Shown here: one piece after another, positions 27,794 to 36,615 of the stretch | Layout: every line of letters begins with the position of its first letter | Position numbering within the stretch: the first letter of the stretch is position 1 | Assembly (NCBI GenBank): GCA_944379995.1 | Contig: CALWGF010000006.1 | Location: 62,001 to 126,000, forward strand | DNA: 64,000 nt | Source of the DNA: an uncultured Clostridia bacterium | GTDB taxonomy: Bacteria; Bacillota; Clostridia; Lachnospirales; Anaerotignaceae | Reading direction: 5' to 3' | Made by a program: the position numbers and the translations under genes | The notes under the pieces: model-generated | Told to the model about the DNA's origin: nothing | Seen by the model: only the letters and a program-made list of their open reading frames with translations | Database searches by the model: none

Positions 27794-29029
27794 ATGCATA
27801 AGTTTATAGTAAGACAACCGATTAAAGATATTGTAGGTACAACTTTTGGATATGAAATATTATTTCATGTTGATGATGAACATGATAAATTAATGAAGGA
27901 GTATGCTGCAGCAGATACTATATTTTCTTTTTTGTTGCAAAATAGTGAAAAACTTTTATCAACAGGAAAAGTTTTTATTACTTTCACTATGAATTTATTA
28001 TTAAAAAATACTCCAAAGTTATTTAAGCCAGATAATTTGATAATACAGATTGATGATAGTGTTATAGTACACCCTTTGGCTGAAAATGTTATAAAGAGAT
28101 ACAGAGAAGAAGGATATAAATTTTGTATAAATGATTTTCAGTATTCACCAAGATATTTTGGATTTTTAGAACTTGTTGATTATTTAAAAATAGATGTTGG
28201 TGTTGTTACAAATGAAATAACTATGAATAATTTGTTACAATTAGGAAATGGTTTTAATAAAAAATGTATTATAACAGGAATAAATGACGAGTCTACTTAT
28301 AATAGTATAAAAGAAATTAATGCGGACTATTATCAAGGTGGTTATATTGCAGAGGCTATGTCTGTAAAAGCTAATAAGGCTGAGTTTATGCAAAGTAACT
28401 TTTTTGAATTACTTGTTGCAGTTACAAGTGATGAACCTAATTTAGACGAAGTTGAAGAAATAATTACAAGAGATGCAACACTTACATATGCATTATTAAA
28501 AATGGTTAACTCTGTTCATTTTGCATTAAGACATAGAACAGCATCTATAAAACAAGCATTAACAATACTTGGTTTAAATCAGCTTAAACAATGGGTATAT
28601 TTGCTTAGTTTTGAACAAAAAGAACCAGCAAGTACATCATCTGAAGAAATATTAAAAATTTCATTCCAAAGAGCAAATTTCTGTCATCAATTATATAAAT
28701 ATATAAAAGATTTAGGTATAACTAAATCAGATGCTTATATTTTAGGTATGTTTTCTACAATAGAGGCTCTTGTAGATGCACCAGCGGAAGAAGTTATAAA
28801 TGAAATTCCTATTGTAGATGATGTTAAAAAGGCTATTATATCACAAGAAGGAAAATGTGGAACACTTCTTAAACTTGTATTAAGTTATGAAAAAGCCGAT
28901 TGGAAAAACATAGCTTTATATGCAAATAGTCTTGATATACCTATGGACATATTAGCTCAAGTTTATTTTGATTGTATAGAACGTGTTAATGTAATTTGGG
29001 ATAATATAATGAAACAAGAAGAGCAATAA
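27794..29029 (+). CDS. Degenerate EAL-HDOD signalling protein (YuxH-like)
   Basis: A 411-residue two-domain protein. The N-terminal half is an EAL-like fold in which the EAL motif reads EIL (residues 21-23, YEILF) and the DDF motif reads NDF, so c-di-GMP hydrolysis is unlikely. The C-terminal half is an HDOD domain (ITRDATLTYALLKMVNSVHF, IKQALTILGLNQLKQWVYLL). Such proteins are thought to be signalling adaptors. It is cotranscribed with cheV and ends in a shared terminator. Confidence 0.88.
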   Translation: MHKFIVRQPIKDIVGTTFGYEILFHVDDEHDKLMKEYAAADTIFSFLLQNSEKLLSTGKVFITFTMNLLLKNTPKLFKPDNLIIQIDDSVIVHPLAENVIKRYREEGYKFCINDFQYSPRYFGFLELVDYLKIDVGVVTNEITMNNLLQLGNGFNKKCIITGINDESTYNSIKEINADYYQGGYIAEAMSVKANKAEFMQSNFFELLVAVTSDEPNLDEVEEIITRDATLTYALLKMVNSVHFALRHRTASIKQALTILGLNQLKQWVYLLSFEQKEPASTSSEEILKISFQRANFCHQLYKYIKDLGITKSDAYILGMFSTIEALVDAPAEEVINEIPIVDDVKKAIISQEGKCGTLLKLVLSYEKADWKNIALYANSLDIPMDILAQVYFDCIERVNVIWDNIMKQEEQ

Positions 29030-29035
29030 TAAATA

Positions 29036-29068
29036 AAAAATACAGGTGTATATAACCTGTATTTTTTT
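29036..29068. terminator. Bidirectional terminator
   Basis: A 12-bp stem (core TACAGGT / ACCTGTA, 7-nt loop) flanked by A- and T-runs stands between the convergent EAL-HDOD gene and the ComFB-domain gene. Confidence 0.88.
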
Positions 29069-29069
29069 A

Positions 29070-29810
29070 TTAAATATTATGTCTTGGAGACTCAATTATT
29101 TTAAGACAAGCTTTAGTAAGTTCAGTCATAAGTAATATTCTATATTTATTTTCATAGAAACTTAGAAAAGGTACAGCACTTGTATCATTTACAACAATAT
29201 ATTTTGGCGGCAGATTTGAAAGAGCAAGTGCCATAGCATCTGCTGCACATCTTTTACACTTACAAACATTAAATCTATTTATATATTCATCTATATTCTC
29301 TTTAACTAATTCTTCACATACATTTATAAATAAAAATTCTTTATCATTATCTTTTGAAGAATTTTCTTCAATATTTTTAATAGTATTATGTTCTATATCA
29401 TTTTCAGAAACTTCATTATTTATATATAAATCATCTTTTGTTTCAATATTTTCAGATACATTATCAATAGTATTTTCATATATATTTTGAGATTTTTCGG
29501 TTGTTTTATTAGCTGTATTAATTTTATTATCTATTCCATTAGTATTTGTATTATTAAATTCTTTTTCAAGACTATCTTTTATTGCATTTGATAAAGCTTC
29601 ACTTTTGGCAGCTTTTTCTAAGCTTTGTTTGATAGTAGGATTTATTTCTGGTGGAATATTTATTTCTTTAGTGTTATTATTTTCGACAGAATTGTCTATT
29701 TCTTCAGAAGAATTAGTATTTTCTGATGATGTTTCAGACTCAACAGATGCATGTTTTGGATTAGATATAAGATTAAGTACATGAGCTGTTTTACTACTTT
29801 TTTTAGCCAT
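29070..29810 (-). CDS. ComFB-domain protein with long acidic linker
   Basis: A 246-residue protein. The start MAKKSSKTAHVLNLIS is a short conserved-looking basic peptide. Residues ~20-155 are low-complexity, rich in Asn, Glu, Ser and Thr, and probably disordered. Residues ~159-246 match the ComFB family: CKCKRCAADAMALALSNLPP followed by KYIVVND and a C-terminal helix ending in SPRH. Some ComFB proteins in cyanobacteria bind c-di-GMP. It lies 18 bp downstream of parA in one transcript, so a joint role in positioning flagella or chemoreceptor arrays is possible (inference). ATG 29810 has GGAGG; an upstream start does not. Confidence 0.85.
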   Translation of the reverse strand: MAKKSSKTAHVLNLISNPKHASVESETSSENTNSSEEIDNSVENNNTKEINIPPEINPTIKQSLEKAAKSEALSNAIKDSLEKEFNNTNTNGIDNKINTANKTTEKSQNIYENTIDNVSENIETKDDLYINNEVSENDIEHNTIKNIEENSSKDNDKEFLFINVCEELVKENIDEYINRFNVCKCKRCAADAMALALSNLPPKYIVVNDTSAVPFLSFYENKYRILLMTELTKACLKIIESPRHNI

Positions 29811-29828
29811 AATTTTTACCTCCAATTA

Positions 29829-30599
29829 TTAGCTGTTAGACTCTATCTTTTTAAGTAACTCGTCTAAAAAAGAGTTATAATCAAAAGAAGGTTTTGATTT
29901 TGGAGAATATGTAATTATGCTTTCACCATGAGCAGGAGCTTCAGCAACAGAAACACCGGTTCTTATTTTTGTATCAAAAACATGTGTATATAATTGATTA
30001 GCTATATTTTCAGCCATTTCATTTACTTCTTTTGCAAGATTGAGTCTTGAATTATATTTTGTAAGAAGTATACCCATAACTTGTAAGTTTTGGTTATAAA
30101 ACTTCTTAACCGTATCGATAGTTTCTTTTATTTGACTTACACCTAAAAGACTTAATATTTCTGGAATCATTGGTATAATTAATGCATTAGCAACTACATA
30201 TGCATTTACTGTAAGTATATTCAATGCAGGAGGTGTATCTACAATTATATAGTCATAATCATTTTCAATATTTGAAATTAGATTTTTAAGTAAAAATTCA
30301 CGTCCGGAACGATTAAATTCAAGCTCTGCACCACTAAGAAGTATATTTGAAGGTATAATATCTCCAAATTCTGTATGTTGTATTACTTCTGTTAAATCTA
30401 AACGATTTTTGAAAATATCATATACAGTAGGACAATCATCAATTTCTATTCCTAAGCTAAATCCTAAATTTCCTTGTGGGTCAAGGTCTATACCTAAAAC
30501 TTTTTTGCCTCTGGCAGTAAGACCGCTTATTAAAGCACAAGAAGTTGTGGTTTTTCCAACGCCTCCTTTTTGATTTGTAATAGCAATTATATATGCCAA
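29829..30599 (-). CDS. ParA/Soj-family ATPase
   Basis: A 256-residue deviant-Walker ATPase. Walker A is KGGVGKTT (residues 11-18) with both lysines, followed by DLDPQG and VDTPPALN. The form is Soj/ParA-like rather than typical FlhG. No parB or parS is seen. Its place between cheV and fliD suggests polar or mid-cell placement of chemotaxis arrays or flagella, as for ParC or FlhG elsewhere. It could also be an unrelated partition-type ATPase. GGAGG precedes the start. Confidence 0.9.
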   Translation of the reverse strand: MAYIIAITNQKGGVGKTTTSCALISGLTARGKKVLGIDLDPQGNLGFSLGIEIDDCPTVYDIFKNRLDLTEVIQHTEFGDIIPSNILLSGAELEFNRSGREFLLKNLISNIENDYDYIIVDTPPALNILTVNAYVVANALIIPMIPEILSLLGVSQIKETIDTVKKFYNQNLQVMGILLTKYNSRLNLAKEVNEMAENIANQLYTHVFDTKIRTGVSVAEAPAHGESIITYSPKSKPSFDYNSFLDELLKKIESNS

Positions 30600-30647
30600 A
30601 GAAAATACCTCCTAACAAAAATATATAATTATTTTTAATATATTTAT

Positions 30648-30674
30648 TAATTAAACAATGATATATGTCGATAA
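30648..30674 (+). promoter_or_regulatory. Possible sigma28-type promoter of fliD
   Basis: TAAT, 15 bp, GTCGATAA (30667-30674) is a looser match to the other sites of this window. Leader length to fliD would be about 170 bases. It runs against the start of the parA promoter. Confidence 0.4.
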
Positions 30675-30677
30675 CTA

Positions 30678-30706
30678 ATTATAGATTAAATTTCATGTAA
30701 ATGCAA
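30678..30706 (-). promoter_or_regulatory. Sigma-A-type promoter of parA-comFB
   Basis: On the minus strand TTGCAT, a 17-bp spacer and TATAAT give a good vegetative promoter about 75 bp before the parA start. Confidence 0.65.
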
Positions 30707-30849
30707 ATTTTTATAAATGAAATTTTATATAAGAATAGTATAAATTATACTTATATTTAAACTACAATATGCTCTTATAACTATTTGTAAATTAAAACTA
30801 TTGTAAATGTAAAATGTTTGTGTATAAATTTAAAAAGGAGTGAATGATT

Positions 30850-33429
30850 ATGTCATCAGTAGGTAGCCTTAGTTCAAGTACAAGTAGTAGTATATTTAAT
30901 TCAAGCAATCGTATTACAGGTCTTGCCAGTGGTCTTGATACAGATGCTTTAATAGAAAGTATGACAGCGGCAACACGTGCCAAAATAGCAAAACAAAATC
31001 AGGATAAACAACTTCTTCAATGGAAAATGGACGATTATAGGTCTATAAGTTCAAAATTAATAGATTTTCAGAATAAATATTTATCATACAGTTCATCAAC
31101 TAATTTAAGAAGTCCAAGTTTCTTTGATAAAAGTATTCTTTCTGTTCTTGGAGAAAATAGTAAATATGTAAGTGTAAGTGGAACTTCAAGTAATATTGAT
31201 AATATTTCTATTGCAGCAGTAGAACAGCTTGCTAAAAATTCAAGCTATGTTTCATCAAACCCAGTTTCAAATCAAACTCTTATTGGAGATGAAGTAAAAG
31301 CTGAATCTGTATCAACAGAACTTGAAGGAACAAGTATTAAAATTTCTTACGGAAATAAAACTTATACATTATCAATTTCAGATTTAAAAACTTCAGATGA
31401 AGTTGAAGGGGATAATACAATAACAAAAGATTTAGTTGAAAAATTAAATGCTGAATTGGCTGATATAGACTATTCTGGTGGTGGAAAACTTTCTGAAAAA
31501 ATTAAATTTGAGATAGATGAGAGTAGTAATAAAATTTCCCTTAAAGAACTTGGAACAGCTGGGAATTCAATGGAAATAAAAGGTGGTAGCGAAGAACTTT
31601 TAGAAGCATTAGGATTTGAAGAAGGTTCTAAAGCAAGTGGTGGTAAAATTGAAGGTGGCGTAGTAACAGATGATGTTTTAGAAAAATATGAAGAAAGTAT
31701 TTCTTTCGGTAAAATGGTATCTGGTGCAGGAAAAACATTATCATTTACATACAATGGAACAACTAAAAAAATAGAACTTCCAGAGTCAAGTGTAGAATTA
31801 AAAGATTTTGATGGTGCAAATGATATGGAGAAGTTTGCAAATTATTTGGAAAAAGAACTTGGAAAAGCTTTTGGTTCTGGGAGAATAGATGTTGATTTTA
31901 CAGATAATAAGTTTGAATTTAGAACAGTATTAGCAGGTACAGGAACAAGTGTAGATGATGCTAAAATTGATACAAGTTCTGTTTTAAAATTTAATTATGG
32001 TGACACAAATGCAACAAAAGCTCTTGGACTTACAGATGGTGACTCTAACAGAGTTAATATGAATGCTTCTGTTGCAGAGTCAGGTTTAAAAACATATTTT
32101 GATGTTTCTAATCTTGAAAATAAAGATGGTGAAAACGGAAATAAGTATGTAATTAGAATTAAAAATGATACAACAGGAGAGATTATAACAATTGATAAAA
32201 CTGTAAGTGGAGATAAATTTGATAAAGATACTTCATTATCTGATATTATAAAAGCTATTAATGCAAGTGATGCTAATGTAGAAGTTACATATTCAGAAAT
32301 ATCAGATAAATTTACACTTACTTCAAAAGAACCTGGAGCAAGTGGTAAATTCTCAATTGTAAGTGGAAATATAAAAGAATATGATGAAGAAGGAAATCCT
32401 GTATTTCAAAGTGGAGGTAATTTAGGTACTGCTATATTTGGAGGAAATGTTAATCCTAATAAACAAGATAACAAAGATTATACATATACAAAAGGTCAAG
32501 ATGCTATTATTTGGGTAGACTATGATGGCGAAGGTGGAGCAGGTCCTGTTCAAGTAACACGTTCTTCAAATACATTTAATATTGATGGTTTAAATGTTAC
32601 TGTAAACGGTACTTTTGGTATGCAAAAAGATGACAATGGTGCAATAAAACCAGGTCAACCTGACCCGAATGCAGAAGCTGTTACATTTAGTGGTAAAGTT
32701 GATACAGAAAAAGTTACAGAAGCTGTTAAGGCTATGATTGAGGCTTTTAATGAAATTATAAAACTTTCAAATGATGAAGTTTCAGAAAAGAAAAATAGAG
32801 ATTATCCTCCTTTAACAGATGAACAAAAAGAAGAAATGACAGAAGACCAAATTAAAGCGTGGGAAGAAAAAGCAAAAGCTGGTATGCTTTTTAATGATTC
32901 TGATTTAAGAAACTTTACATCAAGTATACGTTTTATATTCTCAGGAGATTCTGAAACTATGAAACTTCTTTCAGATATGGGAATAGAAACTTCTTCAAAT
33001 TTCTCTGACCATGGTAAAATCAATTTTGATGAAACAAAATTTAAGGCAGCACTTGAAACAAATCCAGATATAATTTCTGATTTATTTACAAGAACAGGAG
33101 AAACAACAGTAGATAGTGAAGGAAATACTGTTACAAAAAGTGCAGGTTTAATGAACCAAATAAAAACTGTTTTTGATAAATATGCTTCTACAACAGGTGC
33201 TACAAAAGGTATATTTGTTCAAATGGCAGGTGCTACTGAATCACCATTATCAATGCTTGATAATTTTATACTTGACCAAATGAACGATATTGATGATGAA
33301 ATAGAAAAGTTACAAGACAAACTTGAAATGGAAACAGAAAGATATTATAAACAATTTACTTCTCTTGAAACTTTTATTTCACAAATGAATAGCCAGAGTA
33401 GTTGGTTATCATCTCAATTTTCTTATTAA
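30850..33429 (+). CDS. fliD: Flagellar filament cap protein FliD, enlarged
   Basis: An 859-residue FliD, far above the usual ~450-500. The N-terminal part (NRITGLASGLDTDALIESMT, then KQLLQWKMDDYRSISSKLID) and C-terminal coiled coil (ILDQMNDIDDEIEKLQDKLE) are clear. About 400 extra residues in the middle (~100-600) look like repeated flagellin-IN-type modules, with segments such as LLEALGFEEG and TKALGLTDG. FliD caps the filament and folds flagellin. ATG 30850 has AAGGAGTG at 7 bases. fliS follows. Confidence 0.95.
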   Translation: MSSVGSLSSSTSSSIFNSSNRITGLASGLDTDALIESMTAATRAKIAKQNQDKQLLQWKMDDYRSISSKLIDFQNKYLSYSSSTNLRSPSFFDKSILSVLGENSKYVSVSGTSSNIDNISIAAVEQLAKNSSYVSSNPVSNQTLIGDEVKAESVSTELEGTSIKISYGNKTYTLSISDLKTSDEVEGDNTITKDLVEKLNAELADIDYSGGGKLSEKIKFEIDESSNKISLKELGTAGNSMEIKGGSEELLEALGFEEGSKASGGKIEGGVVTDDVLEKYEESISFGKMVSGAGKTLSFTYNGTTKKIELPESSVELKDFDGANDMEKFANYLEKELGKAFGSGRIDVDFTDNKFEFRTVLAGTGTSVDDAKIDTSSVLKFNYGDTNATKALGLTDGDSNRVNMNASVAESGLKTYFDVSNLENKDGENGNKYVIRIKNDTTGEIITIDKTVSGDKFDKDTSLSDIIKAINASDANVEVTYSEISDKFTLTSKEPGASGKFSIVSGNIKEYDEEGNPVFQSGGNLGTAIFGGNVNPNKQDNKDYTYTKGQDAIIWVDYDGEGGAGPVQVTRSSNTFNIDGLNVTVNGTFGMQKDDNGAIKPGQPDPNAEAVTFSGKVDTEKVTEAVKAMIEAFNEIIKLSNDEVSEKKNRDYPPLTDEQKEEMTEDQIKAWEEKAKAGMLFNDSDLRNFTSSIRFIFSGDSETMKLLSDMGIETSSNFSDHGKINFDETKFKAALETNPDIISDLFTRTGETTVDSEGNTVTKSAGLMNQIKTVFDKYASTTGATKGIFVQMAGATESPLSMLDNFILDQMNDIDDEIEKLQDKLEMETERYYKQFTSLETFISQMNSQSSWLSSQFSY

Positions 33430-33455
33430 AATAGTGGAAGGAAATAGTATATATT

Positions 33456-33824
33456 ATGAATATTAATGGATACCAACAATATAAACAACAATCAATTTCA
33501 ACTATGACAAATGCAGAAATGCTTATACTTTTATATGATGAAAGTATAAAAAGACTTACAATGGCACAGTTTGCACTTGATAAAAAAGATTATGCACAGT
33601 TTGAAGAATGTATTGAAAGAACAGAAAAAATAATAAGATATTTAAGCTCTATACTTGATAGAAAGTATGATATAAGTTCTAATTTATATAGACTTTATGA
33701 TTATTTTTTATTTCAACTTGGAAGACTTCGTGCAGGTAGAGATAAAGAAATATTAATAGATTTAAAAGGAAAAATAACTGAAATTAGAGATACTTTTAAA
33801 GAGGCAGACAAAATAAGTAGTTAA
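33456..33824 (+). CDS. fliS: Flagellin chaperone FliS
   Basis: A 122-residue helical chaperone. Family pattern: GYQQYKQQSISTMTNAEMLI, then LLYDESIKRL at the N-terminus. It binds the flagellin C-terminus and delivers it to FlhA. In Bacillus-type order it follows fliD. Confidence 0.95.
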   Translation: MNINGYQQYKQQSISTMTNAEMLILLYDESIKRLTMAQFALDKKDYAQFEECIERTEKIIRYLSSILDRKYDISSNLYRLYDYFLFQLGRLRAGRDKEILIDLKGKITEIRDTFKEADKISS

Positions 33825-33858
33825 ATTTTTTAAAAACATTTAAAATGAGGTATGTTAT

Positions 33859-34251
33859 ATGCAGGATAATAATTATTTTGAACAGTTAGCATTAAAACTT
33901 GAAAAAAAATATAGTGGATATATTGAAATATATCGTTTAACAAAAGAACTTGATGATGTTCTAAAAAGAAATGATAGAGAAAGTGTAAAAATAGTTATGA
34001 GAATGCGTGTAGAAGAAATGGATAAAATAAATGCTGTAAATGAAGAAATAGAAGAACTATTCAGTTTATTACCTAAAGATAAAGTTGAGGTTATAAAGAA
34101 TTATCAAAAATATAATGAATATCCTCAAGAGGTTCAAAAAATTATTGAGCTTAAAAAACGTAATAATATGGTTTTAGAAAAAACCATAGAAATAGATAAG
34201 GTGTTAAACAATCGTATTTCAGGTAGAAAGTCATTTTATGGTGGGATTTGA
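33859..34251 (+). CDS. Small helical protein in the FliT position
   Basis: A 130-residue, charged, all-helical protein directly after fliS, where fliT usually lies. No strong motif is visible. A role as FliD chaperone is inferred from position, length and composition only. The last 21 bases overlap the end of the convergent peptidase gene. Confidence 0.75.
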   Translation: MQDNNYFEQLALKLEKKYSGYIEIYRLTKELDDVLKRNDRESVKIVMRMRVEEMDKINAVNEEIEELFSLLPKDKVEVIKNYQKYNEYPQEVQKIIELKKRNNMVLEKTIEIDKVLNNRISGRKSFYGGI

Positions 34252-34920
34252 TATTAACCACATTGGTCCATTGTTTCCACACTGATATTTAGCCTCATTT
34301 ATAATTATATCAGGACTCCATTCTTTTTGGGAGTTATCAAAACTTGCAGGGTCAGCAACAATAATATTACCTTCAAGAGATACACCACATAATATAATAA
34401 AATGGCCATTTTCTGTAAAATGGCCCTTTCCCATTAATACAACGATTAAATTTCCGTTAGAAAGAAGGTTTATTATATTATTTTTTGAATAATCATAAAT
34501 AGGAGTTACATTTAAGCCCCACTTAGTTGGGGCTTCTGATATGATTGAATGATATGAACCACTGTTTTTACAAAAATAACCATTATCATATGCCCATTGA
34601 GCCATCTCATCAGGCATAATTTTTTTTTCTGTAAGGCTTGAAATAAGCATTGATAATACTGTTGGACCACAACCATATATAGATATTGTATTATCATAAC
34701 CATAAATCTTATTTCCTCATCTATCATCTTTTTGGTTATAATAAGTAACATTTATACCACTACCTATAATAGTGGATATATTGTTAGTATTTGAAGTGTT
34801 TTCAATATTCTGCTGTACTGGTATATTAAAAGGACTATAATATGATAAAACAGTAGGATTTAATATTATTATTAATAAAATTATAAATGTGCATAAAAAT
34901 AATTTGAAAACATGTTTCAT
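34231..34920 (-). pseudogene. C39-type secreted peptidase with in-frame TGA
   Basis: One continuous minus-strand frame is broken by a single TGA at 34717-34719 (codon 68). Before it come a membrane/signal segment (residues 5-28) and NVTYYNQKDDR; after it GNKIYGYDNT and YGCGPTVLSML. In C39-type peptidases this place commonly reads RWGN, so TGA stands where TGG is expected. Catalytic Cys (GCGP), His (NGHFIILCG) and Asp (VADPAS) all lie after the stop. GGAGGCG precedes ATG 34920. TGA serves as normal stop elsewhere here (flgB, flhA, hemW). It could be a nonsense mutation, a base error or read-through. Confidence 0.8.
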
Positions 34921-35007
34921 TTTAATATATCGCCTCCTATGGTAATTATAACATAGACATAAAAAATATGTACTTTTTATTTTAATTTTAAAGAAAGGGA
35001 TTTTGTT

Positions 35008-35700
35008 ATGTATTCCGTTGTTCTCGAAAATATAAGTCATGTATATCCTGATGGGACAGAGGGGCTTAAAAATATTAATTTGAATATAAAATCAGGAGAT
35101 TTTGTTTTTTTACTTGGTAGAAGTGGTTCAGGGAAAAGTACATTGTTAAATTTATTAACTAAAGAATTTAATCCAACAAAAGGTAAAATTTATTTTGGAC
35201 AAGAAGACATAACTACCATGGAAAAAAAACGAATTCCTTTTTATAGAAGAAAAATAGGTATTATAAAAGAAGATACTATGCTTCTTGAAAATAAAACTAT
35301 ATACGACAATATTAAAATAGCACTTTTAGCAACAGAAAAAATAAATTCTAATACAGATTATAATATTATGTCGGCTTTAGGTGTTGTTGGTATGAGAAAA
35401 AAATGGGATTCATTCCCTAGTGAACTTTCTAAAGGGGAAAGGTCAAGAGTAGCTTTAGCAAGAGCTATAATAAATAATCCTTGTGTTATAGTAGCTGATG
35501 AACCTACGGCAGGTCTTGATAATGATGCGTCTTGGGATATTATGAATTTATTTGATGAAATAAATAGAAGAAAAGTAACCATAATTATGGCTACTCACGA
35601 AAAAGACCTTGTTACAATTATGAAAAAAAGAGTTGTAACTTTATATAATGGAAGTTTATTGGGCGATGTTAAAAATGGAAGGTATGGAGATTTAATATAA
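35008..35700 (+). CDS. FtsE-like ABC ATPase, no permease nearby
   Basis: A 230-residue ABC ATP-binding subunit. Walker A GRSGSGKST, signature LSKGERSRVALARA, Walker B VIVADEPTAGLD and switch His ATHEKD are present, so ATPase activity is likely. The Q-loop reads IGIIKEDTMLL where FtsE has a Gln before Asp. It resembles FtsE in length and start. No FtsX-like permease is in the window. It stands alone between the broken peptidase gene and flgM. Confidence 0.88.
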   Translation: MYSVVLENISHVYPDGTEGLKNINLNIKSGDFVFLLGRSGSGKSTLLNLLTKEFNPTKGKIYFGQEDITTMEKKRIPFYRRKIGIIKEDTMLLENKTIYDNIKIALLATEKINSNTDYNIMSALGVVGMRKKWDSFPSELSKGERSRVALARAIINNPCVIVADEPTAGLDNDASWDIMNLFDEINRRKVTIIMATHEKDLVTIMKKRVVTLYNGSLLGDVKNGRYGDLI

Positions 35701-35722
35701 TTTAATAAATAGAATTAAATTG

Positions 35723-35749
35723 TTACTTTTTTTAATAATGTGACGATAT
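35723..35749 (+). promoter_or_regulatory. Sigma28-type promoter of flgM operon
   Basis: TTAC (35723-35726), a 15-bp spacer starting with seven T, and GACGATAT (35742-35749), about 58 bp before flgM. Confidence 0.65.
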
Positions 35750-35807
35750 AAAATATATATAAATAGAAAATAATAATTAAAAATATTTTCTTGTGGGAGA
35801 TGATTAT

Positions 35808-36101
35808 ATGAAAATAACTCCAGACTCAAATTTAAAATATTGTAATAATATCAATACAAATATAAATCGTCAAACAAACTATATTGATAAATATTCAAAT
35901 GTAAAAAACTTTGATGAAATATTAATTAATAAAGGTAGAGATATTCCAGAAGATAAATTTGTAAACGAGTTAAAGAATGAAATAATGAATGATATAAAAA
36001 AACCTCATTCTGAAAAATATTTAGAAGAATTGAAATTACAAGTTCAAGAAGGAAGTTATCAAATTGGAATTGATGAGATTATAAGAAAGATTATTTTATA
36101 A
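35808..36101 (+). CDS. flgM: Anti-sigma28 factor FlgM
   Basis: A 97-residue FlgM. The C-terminal sigma-binding half (EKYLEELKLQVQEGSYQIGI, then DEIIRKII) is typical; the N-terminus is polar and probably disordered. It binds sigma28 and is exported after hook completion. ATG 35808 with GGGAG is chosen over an upstream GTG. First gene of flgM-flgN-flgK-flgL-yviE-fliW-csrA. Confidence 0.92.
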   Translation: MKITPDSNLKYCNNINTNINRQTNYIDKYSNVKNFDEILINKGRDIPEDKFVNELKNEIMNDIKKPHSEKYLEELKLQVQEGSYQIGIDEIIRKIIL

Positions 36102-36128
36102 CTCTATTTACTTATAGGAGTTGGAAAA

Positions 36129-36593
36129 ATGGAAGAATTTATAAAAATTTGCTTAGAAATATCTAATTTTATTGAAGAACTTACAGAAGTAGAAAATAAA
36201 AAATTTCAAGCGGCTTTACAAAATAATATATATATAGTAAATGAATGTATGAAGAAGGAACAGGCTTTTTTAATGAAACTTAAGGGTATTGATAAAAAGC
36301 GTGAAGCATTACAAAAAAAACTTGGATATGAAAATTTAAGCTTTACAGAAATAATTGAAAAAGCTCCTTCAAATGAAAAAGATAAATTAAAAGAAGTTTT
36401 TAATAAAGTTCAAAATAACTATAAAGTTTATAAAGAAATTTTTTCAAATGCTCAAAATGCATTAGAAGTAAATTTATATAAAATAAATAAAAAACTTGAA
36501 GAATTAAACGCTGTTGATAAGTTAAATAAAACATATAAAGAAGATGGCGAAGTTATTATGTCAAAAGAAAGTTTTACAAGTAGAAAAGTATAA
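36129..36593 (+). CDS. flgN: FlgN-family export chaperone
   Basis: A 154-residue helical, charged protein between flgM and flgK. Position and composition fit FlgN, the chaperone for FlgK and FlgL. Sequence motifs in this family are weak, so the call leans on position. Confidence 0.85.
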   Translation: MEEFIKICLEISNFIEELTEVENKKFQAALQNNIYIVNECMKKEQAFLMKLKGIDKKREALQKKLGYENLSFTEIIEKAPSNEKDKLKEVFNKVQNNYKVYKEIFSNAQNALEVNLYKINKKLEELNAVDKLNKTYKEDGEVIMSKESFTSRKV

Positions 36594-36615
36594 TATTTCT
36601 TAAGGAGGTATTTTT

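Noticed and set aside
29829-30599. Plasmid-type partition locus
   Set aside because: ParA has no ParB gene, no parS-like repeats and sits among chromosomal flagellar genes.
34512-34751. Alternative minus-strand frame bridging the TGA of the C39 gene
   Set aside because: It is in a different frame and encodes no peptidase motif; the true frame is continuous apart from the TGA.
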